DNA of 64,000 nucleotides, taken from NCBI GenBank assembly GCA_037389465.1, contig JAZARR010000019.1:1-64000 (forward strand), written 5' to 3'. The first letter of the stretch is position 1; every line of letters begins with the position of its first letter. Both the position numbers and the translations under genes were made by a program. This document shows positions 51,846 to 62,075 of the stretch, one piece after another. The stretch comes from Baylisascaris procyonis. Its lineage: Eukaryota > Nematoda > Chromadorea > Rhabditida > Ascarididae. The notes beneath the pieces were generated by a model. It was not told the DNA's origin. It made no database searches and was given only the letters and a program-made list of their open reading frames with translations.

Positions 51846-54800
51846 ATGTCAACATGCAAAAATGATATGAAATTTTACAGGACATTTTTCAATTCTATAT
51901 CGCACAGTGAAGATGCTTCCTTGCCGAAGTTTAGACGGACAATTTATTCAAATGGATCGTGGGAGTCGTTCGAGGTAACATGGGTTTTGTCTGATTGCGT
52001 TAGGGAGAAATTCTTTGATGCCACTCGCATCACGAACTCCATATCGATTTTGCAAACACAGTTCGATTCCATCAACTGAGCATTCCGATTGCATTTGTCT
52101 ATTACTAAGTTACTTCATCAATGATAGATTATCAGTTTTTATTGTCTATTTACAGGCACGTGCCAGTTCACTTGGACACAGTTTGCAAAACGTTGCACTC
52201 CTTCAAAAATGAGGAGTCGCAAATGTGAGATAGTTCGCTATGCAAACATATAATCAAGTATTCCTAAGCAATAAAGAAGCCTCTTCTATACATACGCAGA
52301 CGGTACTGAGCTCAATGCACTCAATATTTTTGATTTCAAAAGCGATATAAACGACCATTAACTGAGCATGACGGCGTGGATATACTATTGCTTATTTTGG
52401 GTATTTCTTTTTGAAGCATTTCACTCTACACTGAAATCATCAAATCAAAATTTAACATTCCTACCTATAGTAATCTAGTCAACTATTACCGTCCACATCA
52501 AATCCACAACATGCTACACGCAAGTTACGTATATATTGCAGTTATACAGAAATTTTTGAGAAAAAATCAGTCATTGTTATTGGAAGGCAGAGAAAACGCA
52601 ACGCGACGAGTGTAGTCTTATCATAGCTTTGTAAGCGGCGTGCGTAGTGAAGATTAAAGGAGATCATGTCCACTGTCAGTTGGGCTCGCAGTAGCACGCA
52701 ACCCTTCTACTTTAAGCGTTGACTTGTATCGTTGCGTCGCGACGTTTGTAATAGCGATGTGCGACGCGCTTCAAGCCGTTCACCACTACTGCTTTCTCGT
52801 TAGTAAGTGCAGCGGTCATAGAGATAAACATCACGACCGTTTCAGTGAGGATGCTTCTAAATGAGAGAACGTATTTGATCTCGCAGCCTCATGCCTCCAC
52901 AATCGATTGGGTGCGTTCGTTTGCGGTTGTGATATTTCACGTTGTACAATATAGGGTTAACAGTCCTTTGATGTCTTCATGTTGCATAACTACGAATGTT
53001 TTATTTCTCCTTGCAAATTGTGTTCCGGTAATGTCCCACACCCGTCACTATCCTAATAGTAGAAACTGCGATCGTGACAGCATTTGATTCGAGTTCTGTG
53101 TATCTTCAAAGGAGAAGATGAAATAGAAAAAATGGATAAAAGGAAAAAAGGCTCGTCGGAGCTGATAAGTTCGCGTTTGTTTGTGCGCTAAATTCAAACT
53201 TATTGAAATGAAATTTGTTCATCGCGGTTTTATTTGCATGTGAACCGTACTTTTCAGCTCTGAATATGCTTTCACTTGGCATCGTCGGCTATGGATGAGT
53301 GGCATTCGAATTACATCTATGAGGAGCAGCCCTGGGCAATTTTTTTTTAAATTTTAGCTAACTTTCAAGGATGTTTAATGTTTTTTTTTTCGTACGGGTC
53401 ATGCTCACATTTTACTGATTTTGTCAGCGCCAAAACACATGCCTATGCGTTTTCTATTCCTCGCGTATCAGTTCTTTGCATTCGCTGTTTATTTTCTTCG
53501 TTAAATTATATTGCCACCTGTACTAATTACAGGTTCTCTCATCAGACAACGAGGCGCACTTCTCGTCAGCAGTTCCTACGGGAACAAGGAACGGCACAGG
53601 TTTGAATCATATAAAGTCTGATTCTCTTTTGTATTAAGTGCAGCACTTTTTAAGCTCGTACTTATTCTCATGCAATATTTTGTTTTCAACATGATGTTAT
53701 AATCATATTTCAGGTTCCATCCACCCCAATCGTCCCATATATTATTGTTTTGCTACATTCTTTTTCTTTTTTTTTCACTTAAGTGCGCTCGTTTGTTTAT
53801 TCCTTACTTTCAACATTTACTGCTTGTTTCTTTCATTTCGCTCTAATACTTTCATTCAGCATACACATTCAGTGGTTACATGGCATCGCCGAGGCTTATA
53901 AGTGGCAGTAAGGGGCAATCAAATGAAGTGAGTTGGCAAAGTGGTGCGAGAATTGCAGGCAATTCGTCTCATCAAAGGTTTCATACACTCGTCAGGTTTT
54001 CTTTCATTTACCCGTTATCTGCAGATCAGACTTAAGGTGACTGTCGAAATGAGGGATTCCTATTTCATAGGAGGTGCTTAGAAAAAGAGAAGCTTTAGTT
54101 AGTTATAGCTCTCACAGTGCAAATTATTTCATTTTGTTCTATAGAACACGATTAAGTATTTTAACTATTATTTGGAGTGCCTCTTCTTGCCAAAAAGAAT
54201 GCATACTTACCCAGTGCACGAAATTCGCAACGTTGTTACGATGCTTGTTGATTAGTGGATAATAATGAGATAATTTGCAATGTGTAAACTTGCAACAGCA
54301 TTGCCACTAAATTGTTTGACTATGAGTAGTATCGAACATATTGAAGAAGCTGTCTGATTGTCTGAAATGTGCATCGACAACAACTAGGTAAATCTATTGC
54401 AATATCATCCACAACAAGGTAAATCTAAGCAATTAGCGTACTGCAACTTTGTGTTCCAGGTGTTGTGCCGATAAAAGAAGCTTATATCTTATTCAGTAGA
54501 ATTTGTTTCGGATTCATTGAGTGATGGAATTGGTTAGTGCGGGACAAGCGAAATTTATTATTTTCACACGATATTCGGAACTCGGTTGGTGGTTGAGGCA
54601 TATTTTTCAGCTAATTTCTATTACAGAAGAGAAGCAAGCTTGCTGCTTAGATGAACGTTTTGAAAGGGGAGTAGCAGCTGACGGCAAAGTTCATTTTTTT
54701 CCTGTAATTTTTTAAATTCAATAGGACATGAAGCACCCTACGGAAGTCAGCGATGATTTGGCATTGCGAAAGCGCACTCAGCATCATCGCATTCTATATT

Positions 54801-54850
54801 GGATGCGTACTCAGCATCCTCGAATGTTTACGTTTGCATCTGAAAAATTG
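51846..54850 (+). CDS. Unrecognised multi-exon gene
   Basis: Seven phase-compatible exons: 51846-51974, 53533-53599, 53860-53927, 54025-54073, 54460-54495, 54627-54688, 54725-54850. It starts MSTCKNDMKFYRTFFNSIS. Later parts include SGYMASPRLISGSKGQSNE, IRLKVTVEMRDSYFIGG, ACCLDERFERGVAADGK and DLALRKRTQHHRILYWM. The product is hydrophilic, with no signal peptide. A short last exon at 55891-55914 (acceptor TTGTTTTCAG, then IYRVLYS and a stop) would complete a 186-aa protein, but a - strand gene would then lie within that intron. An extra exon at about 52156 is possible. The 36-nt exon is the least certain. Confidence 0.45.
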
Positions 54851-55453
54851 GTAAAAAGTACAGTGAAGTTCAAAATGGCCGTTTGTTGATCTACTGGTGA
54901 TCCACACTAAGGCTATCCTTGCGTTCACAACATTCCAATAACCATTCGATTTCACTTCGGATCCTTTGGTTAAGCGGCTTTTGACTAGATCGGTCCTATA
55001 ATCTGTGCGCTTGGGTTGACGATATTTGCATTTGCGAAATCATTAAGTGGCCGCTTTATTGATAAGTTCCCACGAAGTGATAATTATTGAAGGTCGGATA
55101 TGGTGGACATTTATGAAAGACCATGTGGCTGCAGAATCCTTCGAAATGTTCTTGTGACATACGAGTGTTACGAAAAGCTATTTGTTTGATGCAGAATTTT
55201 TTAGTTTTGTCTTTATTTCTTGACAGTCGTCCTGCAAAAAAGTAACTTTTTTGGCGTATTGCGGACGTTGTCACAGTAGTTCTTATCTAGGGGCGGGGCA
55301 TATAACTACGGTAGCATTATAATATGCTCATCCAATCGGCTAGAAGTGATGCGTGCTGAGCGGTCTTCCACAGGCCGCTATTGGTTGTGTGGCTATATGC
55401 ATATATCGATTCGCGTCTGTGTGTGTGGTGACTCTGCTTCTCTTGCATCTCTC

Positions 55454-56076
55454 TCATGTATAGCAGTTTCGGTTAGTTGATGTTGATTCCCATTCGAGTA
55501 CTCTTCGGTGATTTTTGATGAGCTCGGTGATGTTCTGATGAGCCCACTTCCGGTTTTTTTCATATGGAGTCATCATATCCCTCCTACTTACTACTGTTTG
55601 ATCGGCTATCACATTTCGGCTGCAGTTAAGTCCTTTTAAGTGAGGGCTATCGTTTTGAAGTATTGCCCAGTACTGTGGCCAATTATCCACCGGGTACTTG
55701 ATATGGGTTTGCTGCCGATCGTCGTCGCTTAATGCTGTTGTAATGTGATTTCGGAATGTTTCATTATGAGTTTGATGCCGTTTAGCTAATATAAATATAA
55801 TTGTTGCGTTTTCGTGTATTTTTATTGTCTTATTTTTGGTTATATTTTACTTTCCCTTCTTTTTTTGTTTCCTCTGTTTCTTGTTTTCAGATTTATCGTG
55901 TTTTGTACTCATAACTTTCATTGTAAGGAGAGAGCGTTGCACTAAAGACATTTCACTGATCTAAAGAAATGAATGGACATGGATGATTTCTGACGTCGCT
56001 TTTTCTTAAGCTGCCAAGTTAAAGCACCACCACTTTTTGTTTGAAATCTTGAAAAAGCTCTCGTTGCCGAATGGTG
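55454..56076 (-). CDS. Unrecognised gene, 3' exons
   Basis: Exon 56076-56034 (HHSATRAFSRFQTK) joins in phase 1 to a frame beginning at 55785 (acceptor TTATATTAG). That frame runs 110 codons to a TGA at 55454: KRHQTHNETFRNHITTALS, NWPQYWAILQNDSPHLKGL, TPYEKNRKWAHQNITELIK. The charged, Trp-containing composition is coding-like. A strong internal donor (GTAAGT at 55591) offers another ending through exon 55231-55178 (DDCQEIKTKLKNSASNK, stop), or a longer third-frame exon ending beside AATAAA near 55056. No family is recognised and no start codon is identified. Confidence 0.4.
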
Positions 56077-56474
56077 CTAATATCATGTTTTGTTTTGCTC
56101 TATATGCTCTGTCTTTCGTGCAATCGCATATTTTAATATTGCCTTTTTCGTCAAGGTTCTTCGTGAGGGTATTATTTGATTTTTATTTTATATTTTTATT
56201 TTTTGATTCCTGAGTGCGCCTATGAGAGGGATCGGACATACCATTTGAATATTATAGGAAGGGGTTAAATGCGGCTTATGTACGCATTGGAGTGCAGCGA
56301 GCACAAACGTGGTGTTGCTAAGTTATGAGATTTCATTCTTAATTTGGATTATTGTTTGATTCAAAGTTACATTGTGCGAGTGTTTCCTGCTTTTGACTAC
56401 CCCTCACCCCTGTCCATCCCTGTTCGAGGTGCTTTTGTCATTATGTTGTGTTGTTATTAATCATTTGCTAATAA

Positions 56475-57016
56475 ATGAAAATAAAAAAAAATGTTTCATT
56501 TAACAAAGAAATGGAAGGATCAATGAATGAGGAAATTCGTCTTGTTCACGACCATTTGGATGAATTTCTCGACGAATTTTCCACGATATGTGTCATCAGA
56601 CACTTTGATGGACAAAACGCATGCAAATATGAATTGCATACGTGGAAAAAAATAGCGTTAACCCTCCGACTCCTCTATTTCATTTATGAGGAGTGCTTCT
56701 AGAGGTATGCTCAGGTATGATCACTTTTATTTGGAGGAGGAATTAGTTAAATGTGCTGAGGTTGTTGGTCAGACGTGGTGATCAGGGTTGTTGTATGCAT
56801 AGTTGCACTTTGATGAAATTTTTGTTTGCATTGGTGCACCCGGATATGGGGAACGGAGCAATATTTTTGTTCGGGGACTGTGGTGAAATTAGCAACATTT
56901 CTTTAGACGATATTCTGAAGGTTTTAGAAAATGTATTGCCAAGTTTGATTATTTGCTTGAATTTTTCAGTAATTATTTATCGAAACGAATCATTAATGCA
57001 CCGCGCATCCATATAG
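56475..57016 (+). CDS. Unrecognised two-exon gene, about 126 aa
   Basis: Exon 56475-56641 starts MKIKKNVSFNKEMEGSMNE and continues with RLVHDHLDEFLDEFSTICVI and HFDGQNACKYELH. It joins in phase 2 to a frame opening at 56803 (acceptor GCATAG) with LMKFLFALVHPDMGNGAIFLF and GEISNISLDDILK, running to a stop at 57016. Another coding-like frame after an acceptor at 56969 (NYLSKRIINAPRIHIVVAYH, stop at 57135) may be a further exon, but its phase does not match the obvious donors. No family is recognised. Confidence 0.38.
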
Positions 57017-57489
57017 TCGTAGCATATCACACTGACACCTGTGAATATGAAGGACTGCTGTACATGGATCAGTTTAAGAGAACACATTATGTGCAGATAA
57101 GGAACATATTTCGATTGCAACACTTTACTTTGTAGCCAATCTCTTTCTTGAGCTGATTGTTCGTGTAAAAAGAAAATGGCGCATCTGTTGCGCCATGTAT
57201 CATATGATTCACATTACAGTTTTCTGCTGTCGTTATGCTCTTCGTCTTCGTATACTTGATTTATACCTCAGAGAAGGATATTCCAACTATTCCTCTTAGG
57301 TTTTATTTCCGCCCGCTGAGAATCATCATTTGCCATGCATCACTTCGAGAATAAAATCGCAATCATCATCCTTCTTCTCACCCACACAGTAAGGAATTAA
57401 TATGCGCTTTTGTTCAAAATGAAGAAATAGTTCCCATTTTCCACCTTCACTGTCACTGTTTATGCTTCCATGGTAGTGATGTCTCATGC

Positions 57490-57916
57490 TTGTCGCGGAC
57501 CTTATACACTGATGTCAACGGTTCCTTTCTCTCAATGGTTTACTTCATAAGCACAAATATAACTTCTTCGAGCTTCGTAAATCTTATTCTGCTTGGCGAT
57601 ATGAGATTTGTCTCTTGCTTTATATATGTGAAGTGGGTGCACACTGTCACTTCTATTTTATTAACTAAAATATGTGATCCTAGGTATTCACCGAATTTTT
57701 TATTTCCCGTGCTCAGTGGGCATTATAGAAGAGTGAACCCATCTAAATACTTCGACGTCACTAAAAACAAAAATATTAGAGAGGTTAATCAATGACTAAG
57801 CATTCATCACAAAAATTTCCTCTTTTTTTATAGATCAACTTGGCAATTTAAGGACTGCCCATTGTCACTGCCCAGCCAAAAACATCGCAAAGCCACTTCA
57901 ACCGTTCGCATCTCGG
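57490..57916 (+). other. Coding-like frames, gene structure unresolved
   Basis: A frame of 101 codons is open from 57490 to 57795 without a good start codon (FISTNITSSSFVNLILLGD, VNPSKYFDVTKNKNIREVNQ). Immediately after, 57836-57916 is bounded by a strong acceptor (TTTTTATAG) and donor GTACTC. It is open in two frames, one reading QLGNLRTAHCHCPAKNIAK. They may be exons of a + strand gene. I could not connect them. Confidence 0.25.
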
Positions 57917-58681
57917 GTACTCTAGCAGTTCCTGAGAATATGTTTCACTCACACATCCAGGAAAGTTTTTAAAATAGCATATAATCATTCATCTTTCCGA
58001 ATATTTTCTAAGTCATTTGCGTATTTATAATGAGCCGGACATGTATTTTCGTCGACCATCATAGTGAACGTCCAACTTTCTAGTTTGTCCATCACTTGAA
58101 AGTATATCCTCAATTCTTTTCGCTAAATATTCTTGCATGAGCTATAACATTACCAATGTATTACTAGCAAAGCAAAAGCGAGATGTGCTACTTCTTTTAG
58201 CTGATGTTTTATTGACCTTTTATAAAGAGGCGCTGGTACTCTCATAGTCTTTTCAGAAACTAGAATTTCCAATGGCTTAGCCGTCTGCGATACTAACGTA
58301 AATTGTACTCAGCAAGAAATTTGCTAAAAATCTAGCCTCAAATAACGCCAATTGTTTTGCGATTTTGTGCAAAAAATGGTTCTCGTTCGCTCCGTTAACT
58401 GCCATCTCAGCTAGGGACAGAAATATAGGTTTTTCAACGAATCAAAGGAAGTGTTAGTTCTCAAATACAAAAGAACGGCGCATTAGATTTTGACGATTTT
58501 CTACATTAATTATCTAAAATAAATTACTGTCGCAGGTAAATATAAAAGTAATTAGTTTTTTAGGTCTAAAGTAGCGAAAGAATCAACAAAAAGAATAGAA
58601 AGAAATCACTAATGTTCTCCTATTCGGCCAAGTTCTTTTGAGCAAAGTAAGGGAATCCGTTGGCTTAGTGATTTTAAGTCG

Positions 58682-58969
58682 TTACATTTCTGCTTTTAGC
58701 CGCTGTTGACATTGCTTCCTCCAGATTGGGATATAACTTTTTAATTCATTATTCGGTGAACACGTATTTGGCTGCGAGTACATCCAAAGAACAAGCCTTA
58801 AAACTGAACTTTGATTGAAAATTGGGAGACGAAACGTCTTTGAGACAGAGAAGGAAATTAAACGATCATAACGATCGAAGCGATCATAGCGATCGAAATG
58901 TACTTCGGCAGTTTTGATCATTTCCGGTCGAACAATGATCTGAAATCGCAGCAACATGGATATTGACAA
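58682..58969 (-). CDS. Open frame of 95 codons with FDRYD repeats
   Basis: The frame runs from ATG to TAA and starts MSISMLLRFQIIVRPEM. An internal duplication gives FDRYDRFDRYDRL, encoded by a short CGATCATAACGATCGAAG-type DNA repeat. The C-terminus is basic (IPIWRKQCQQRLKAEM). An acceptor-like AG at 58941-58940 could make the first residues intronic. No family is recognised. Confidence 0.28.
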   Translation of the reverse strand: MSISMLLRFQIIVRPEMIKTAEVHFDRYDRFDRYDRLISFSVSKTFRLPIFNQSSVLRLVLWMYSQPNTCSPNNELKSYIPIWRKQCQQRLKAEM

Positions 58970-60254
58970 ACAAATGGCAGAATTATTTCAATGCATTCAA
59001 CATTATGAAGATAAACGAAGATTGCAGAAAGTGCTATATATGACTAACCCAAAATAATATAAAGAACAGAATGTAGCGATCGGTGCTTGAAAAGAAATAG
59101 CCAACGCCTGCTTTACTTTCACTTCAAAGCGACCATTCTCATAAAAATTTTCAGTTTCTGAACAGAAAAACATGGAGGGTCTTAGGTAGAACACCGATTT
59201 GACAAATATATCTAAAATATGCAAAAATAGTAATGGCGAAGTTCGAAGTTAGAAACGATTGACGAGCAAATTCAAGAAATAGAGCCTTAGGAAATACTAA
59301 TTTGACCAACATTATACATTGGACGCAAATCTTGGCCGGTTTGCCAGAAACTACAATATTTGGTCTAACAAGGCATGTTAAAGAGATTTTATCGTGACCT
59401 TCTGTTAGCGGTAATCGCCTAAATTTCAAGCGAGCAGTTTTTTTTATCAATTCAACTCATATTAGGAAGATTCAGCCATATGATGTTATCATGAAGATAG
59501 AATGCTCTTTGGAATTTTCAGAAGTACTATATTCAAAAGGAGAAATAGGGACACAGATAAGTGCACATACACAAGTATGGAAGTCACACTGTTCATTAAT
59601 AATCTTTACGAATATACATTTGTGACAGCATGGAAAATAATACCGTCAAAGATATTTTCTCAAGCGCATTGACCTTTTTAGAAATGAACTGAACCCTTAG
59701 TGAATCTGAATCCCCCTTATGTGAACTGAATCCCCCTCTATTTCTGATTCCATTCTAATTGGCCACCTTAACAGTAACTGACGCTTGAAGTAGGAGTGAA
59801 ATTCAGAAGGAAGCTTTTTTCCGCCGTCCGATCAAATACGGCTTAAAAACAAATTGCAGGCTTGGGATTTTTTTCGCCTATCAGTTTCACAGAAACAACT
59901 TGCTAGGCGTTTTTGAATGTCCAATCGGTCATTTGAGTTATCTCATAAACATGTACTGCAAGCTGGTGAGCCGGCTTCTTTTGTTTCCTTACCCTCGAAT
60001 CGGTAAGCTTTAATTTTTTCGAATTGTGCAGCTCATCGGCATAGCTTGTTTTCAATGACCTATTGTCAACCAAGACAGATTCCGCCAGCTCCGGAATTTT
60101 TGCGTTTACCTATTGACCAGCGCATGTAAACTGTAACCATGTTATGAATTATTTCCTTCGAAACGTCGGGAAAGAAACGCATATGATTCTCCCGATCACG
60201 GAAGTGGGGTAGCTAGGAGACGATGGTCTTGATTGTTCTACCGGAAGATTTCAG

Positions 60255-61069
60255 GAATATGACGCACACATCTCTTGGAACAACTTATGTAATAGCATGA
60301 ATTTCCAAAAGAAGGCTAAACGATCTGAACGAACAGACTGAGTGGAATCTCGAAAATTGATCTGCACAGGGCAATTTTTTAAAAGCGTTTTTGGCATTAC
60401 ACGTCGTTCAGCATGATTAACACCCCCTCCCCCCCACCTTCCCACTTCAGCGCAGCATAAACTATTGCTGGCAAATCCCGATCGACGGGCGCAAGAGTGC
60501 GTATTGCGGCGACGGGAAATATTGCTTCAAATGCCTGTGCTAGTGCAACCAAAGAGTAAGTGACCAATATTTTGAGTGCACAGACTCAATTGTTCAAGCT
60601 ACTGATGTATTACTGTTCGAAAAGAATGGTTCGTAAATGAAACCACCGGTACGATAAGCACACAGCTAAAATGCAGATACTGATAGATTTCGGACACTTC
60701 AACCGTTAAGCATTGCGGCACTTCAACTGACCTAGAAATATGATATTTTATGGGTGCAACATGTACCACAGCATGACTTCCAAGTCATTTTCCAGAGTGA
60801 TCCGCCAATTTTGCATTGAAAAGTTGTTAACACCTTCAGGCAACGAAACTTCGCATGGATTTATTTTACAATGAGTGGATTTGCGTCTTATGTCGCTCGA
60901 ACTACTGAAATCCACATTTGAGAATCGACATATTCCTTTCTTGCAAAGAATGCTTCGAATATTTTTTTGCGCTTTGCAACCTAAATATATGAGGAACGGC
61001 CTTTATTACACGTTGCAAGTCTGTTTAGGAGTACTGATCTTCCATATGATCGGACGATCTGGTTTCTGA
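60255..61069 (+). CDS. Unrecognised gene, three exons (partial)
   Basis: Exons 60255-60288, 60451-60555 and 60876-61069 join in phase 1 each time. They read EYDAHISWNNL, then SQHKLLLANPDRRAQECVLRR and EILLQMPVLVQPK, then MDLRLMSLELLKSTFENRH and MLRIFFCALQPKYMRNGLYY to a TGA. The middle exon has a pyrimidine-rich acceptor and a strong GTAAGT donor. The third acceptor (ACAATGAG) is weak. The 5' end is not seen. It ends tail to tail with the peptide gene at 61.1 kb. No domain is recognised. Confidence 0.4.
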
Positions 61070-61110
61070 TATCGAGCTATTAGGAATTTTCCAGGGATGC
61101 TTTACTCGTC

Positions 61111-61408
61111 TCAAATTTTAAGGCCATTTCTCGAAGTCCGTACTGAGTGAGAAGCCAAAAACTGTACCGAAGCGCACACCGGAGATACACAGTTGGCGGT
61201 CCAGAACGGCGAACACTCGCTCCTAGCTTTATGATGCATCCGCGGATCCAGAAACATCCTGCGACCTCACGAAGTTGAATTTCAGTTGCACCGCCTTTGT
61301 AATTTAGATAGTCTTGCACCTGAATTCCTTGCTTCCTGTTGAGAGTATTCGACTGCACTCGACATGTAAAAGTTCCACAACAATAACAACTCCTAGAATG
61401 AACTTCAT
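61111..61408 (-). CDS. Putative secreted small peptide precursor, 78 aa
   Basis: Two exons, 61408-61320 and 61258-61111, join in phase 2 across a 61-nt intron (donor GTGCAA, acceptor TCGCAG) and end at TGA. The product begins with a clear signal-peptide-like segment (MKFILGVVIVVELLHVEC). It continues ILSTGSKEFRMFLDPRMHHKAR, broken here only by possible basic cleavage sites, to SECSPFWTANCVSPVC and a tail ending RTSRNGLKI. The spaced cysteines around an aromatic core suggest a disulfide-bonded secreted peptide. An AG acceptor (ATATCAG) lies 9 nt before the ATG. No known family is recognised. An overlapping frame of 121 codons (61080-61445) is the main alternative. Confidence 0.42.
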
Positions 61409-61739
61409 ATCCCGTTCTGATATTCGAGCAGCTGCTGTCGACCAAAGCACCACGATGATGGGATGACGAAGCTCCTTATCCAACGGAACATAGCACAACG
61501 ATCCCGACTACTCTAATGATTTTTCGCCGTTTTCCGTCCAGGCGTTTCAGAGAAAAACTGCGGTAGATCCATGAGAATGCATTCACAATTCGAGACAACA
61601 TAACCTCACTCATTGATTTCGAATCGGCATGAACACTTGCAAACGATCAACGCTGAGATCCAAAGCGTAGAGCAGCAGTAGAGCAACACCCACGAGCAAG
61701 ATTACCGGCGCCTTAGTGTCGAAATGTCATCAAAGACCA

Positions 61740-62075
61740 TAAACATGTAAGTCAAAATTGACCATTTCCAACTACTAAATGCCGCCGAGGGACATCTACG
61801 TGTAGATCAAAAAATTTTGCATACCCGGTCTCAAATCTCCCATAAACTACAACATGTAGATCAAAAGCACCGAGCTACTGAACCGCACTAAGGACTATGA
61901 ATTTGTGCACCAAAACCTCACCGTCTTCCTCACCCTCCGGTAGCCTTCAAGGATTCTGCGCGTGGATCAAAAAATCTACTGCGCCCAAAAACGAGTCCCG
62001 GGAGACTCCATCAACGCGCATACGGCAAACCGTCCCAGCCCTTAAACGCCACCAAAACGTTTCGCTGGTAGATCA
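61740..62075 (+). repeat. Diverged minisatellite, units of about 54-60 bp
   Basis: GTAGATCAAAA-like cores recur near 61803, 61858, 61963 and 62068, with weaker copies between. In translation this gives repeated VDQK/VDHT. The array runs into the start of duplication copy B. Copy A has a single such core (GTAGATCAAACG) at about 39450. Confidence 0.5.
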
